From Mangrovicoccus sp. HB161399 (GTDB lineage Bacteria > Pseudomonadota > Alphaproteobacteria > Rhodobacterales > Rhodobacteraceae): a stretch of 64,000 bases of DNA. Under the pieces are notes generated by a model. The model ran no database searches. It was not told the origin of the DNA and saw only the letters and a list, made by a program, of their open reading frames with translations. Position numbers and translations under genes: made by a program. Location: the NCBI RefSeq assembly GCF_013184745.1, contig NZ_JAATVU010000023.1, forward strand, positions 1-64,000, given 5' to 3'. Below are positions 63,060 to 64,000 of the stretch, piece by piece (the stretch's first letter is position 1; every line of letters starts with the position of its first letter).

Positions 63060-63087
63060 CCCCGGCGCGTCCTTTCCCGCGCCGGGG
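63060..63087 (+). promoter_or_regulatory. hairpin after the binding-protein gene
   Basis: CCCCGGCGCG (63060-63069) and CGCGCCGGGG (63078-63087) form a perfect 10-bp stem with an 8-base loop in the 58-base gap before the permease gene. No T-run, so probably partial attenuation or message protection. Confidence 0.5.
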
Positions 63088-63110
63088 ATCCCCATCAAGA
63101 GGACACCGAC

Positions 63111-64000
63111 ATGCCCGCAGATGCTGCAATGGCGATGGACGAGCGGATCAAGACCGAACCGTTTTTCGCCCGCCTGATGAAACGACCCGAGCTTGGCGCC
63201 ATCGGCGGCGTCATCCTCGTCACGATCTTCTTCATGATCACCGCCGACAGCTCGATGTTCACGCTGTCCGGGATCATGAACTTCCTCACCCCTGCCGCCC
63301 AGCTTGGCATTCTCGGCATCGCTGCCGCGATGCTGATGATCGGCGGCGAGTTCGACCTGTCGATCGGCTCGATGGTCGCCTTCGCGGGCATGATCTTCGG
63401 CGTGCTGACGGTCAATCTGGGCCTGCCGCTGATCCTGTCGATCCCGCTGACCATGGTCTTCGCCGCCGGCGTCGGCGCGGTGAACGGCATGATCGTCATC
63501 CGCTCGGGCCTGCCCTCCTTCATCGTGACGCTGGCCGGTCTCTTCATCCTGCGCGGCGCCTCGCTGGTCGGGCTGAAGCTCTTCACCGGCGGCTCCACCC
63601 AGCTGCGCGGCGTGCGCGAGGCGGTCGAGGGCGATATCCTGGCCCCGGTCTTCTCCGGCGACGCCTTCGGCTTCGTGTTCCGCTGGCTGTCGGAGATCGG
63701 CTTGATCGAGAAATTCCGCTCGGGCGCGCCCAAGGTTCCCGGCATCCCGGTGGAAATCCTCTGGTTCGTCCTGGTCGCGGCCGTCGCCACCTACGTGCTG
63801 CTGCGCACCGCCCGCGGCAACTGGATCTTCGCCGCCGGCGGCGACCGCAACGCGGCCTCGAACTCGGGCGTGCCGGTCGACAAGGTCAAGATCGCGCTCT
63901 TCATGGCCACCGCCTGCGCTGCCGCGCTGGTCGCCGTCATCACCGTGATCGACAGCGGATCGACCGATGCCCGCCGCGGCTTCATGAAGGAATTCGAGGC
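63111..64000 (+). CDS. ABC transporter permease (RbsC-like), runs off the window
   Basis: The N-terminal 296 residues of a ribose/inositol-type permease. It starts MPADAAMAMDERIKTEP and continues with hydrophobic segments such as LGILGIAAAMLMIGGEFDLSIGSM (the typical GGxxDLSxG loop), AVNGMIVIRSGLPSFIVTLAGLFILRG and, later, GGDRNAASNSGVPVDKVKIALF. The ATG at 63111 follows AAGAGGA with a 7-base gap. The stop lies beyond 64000, so the ATP-binding subunit is presumably further right. Confidence 0.92.
   Translation, partial: MPADAAMAMDERIKTEPFFARLMKRPELGAIGGVILVTIFFMITADSSMFTLSGIMNFLTPAAQLGILGIAAAMLMIGGEFDLSIGSMVAFAGMIFGVLTVNLGLPLILSIPLTMVFAAGVGAVNGMIVIRSGLPSFIVTLAGLFILRGASLVGLKLFTGGSTQLRGVREAVEGDILAPVFSGDAFGFVFRWLSEIGLIEKFRSGAPKVPGIPVEILWFVLVAAVATYVLLRTARGNWIFAAGGDRNAASNSGVPVDKVKIALFMATACAAALVAVITVIDSGSTDARRGFMKEFE

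Overview
The window is high-GC, densely coded DNA from an alphaproteobacterium, most likely Rhodobacterales (Rhodobacteraceae). The reasons are the kinds of genes present (Invasion-associated-locus-B-like protein, FolE2, ftsY grouped with a drug/metabolite transporter and yciB, CoxD/CoxE-like pair with XdhC, serC-serA operon with a serC-type leader) and a SAM-II riboswitch in front of metZ, a class typical of alphaproteobacteria. It looks like ordinary chromosome: I see no phage, insertion sequence, CRISPR array, rRNA or tRNA.

Layout. 0.4-3.6 kb: XdhC-family protein, divergent from an overlapping MoxR ATPase / VWA protein pair. 3.6-4.3 kb: a lone YopT-type (C58) cysteine protease candidate. 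4.8-10 kb: folC-accD, a CPBP membrane protease and divergent recQ. 10.7-14 kb: small secreted protein, fructosamine-kinase-like protein, ygfZ, a GT2 glycosyltransferase and an SDR. 14.2-17.6 kb: a two-gene glycan unit (HAD-like protein, then a large protein joining a HAD-partner domain to a GT2 domain) behind a good promoter. 18.7-23.6 kb: DUF374 acyltransferase and a periplasmic protein, xthA, thioredoxin-TPR, LON-domain protein, Trm112, yaaA. 23.6-29.4 kb: a divergent regulon with an ectoine-type (Ehu) ABC transporter and GntR regulator on one side and a MOSC-ferredoxin reductase fusion plus the transporter ATPase on the other. 29.4-33.8 kb: hybrid histidine kinase, acetyl-CoA acetyltransferase, metallophosphoesterase. 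34-39 kb: all three serine biosynthesis genes (serA, serC, serB) plus a small membrane protein and a 32-residue mini-gene. 39-48.9 kb: IalB-like protein, methyltransferase, idi, cytochrome c, TetR, HAD hydrolase, MFS, a decayed VPLPA-CTERM gene, ftsY, MgtC, DMT transporter, yciB. 49-59.5 kb: an unknown cysteine protein, GST, DksA-like protein, SAM-II-metZ-GNAT, sulfotransferase, folE2, GlcG/HbpS-like protein, trkH, pheT. 59.8-64 kb: a LacI regulator, three phased operators, an iolG-like dehydrogenase and a sugar ABC transporter that runs off the window.

The parts most worth attention are the divergent Ehu/MOSC-reductase regulon (possible uptake plus reduction of an N-oxygenated solute), the isolated C58 protease, the triple LacI operator array, the split HAD/glycosyltransferase pair, and the mini-gene at 37.7 kb with full expression signals. 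Several gaps of 0.3-1.1 kb carry no recognisable gene; one of them (44.6-45.2 kb) holds a broken gene with an intact C-terminal sorting signal, so the others may also be decayed genes. Functions are inferred by reading motifs only; no database search was run.
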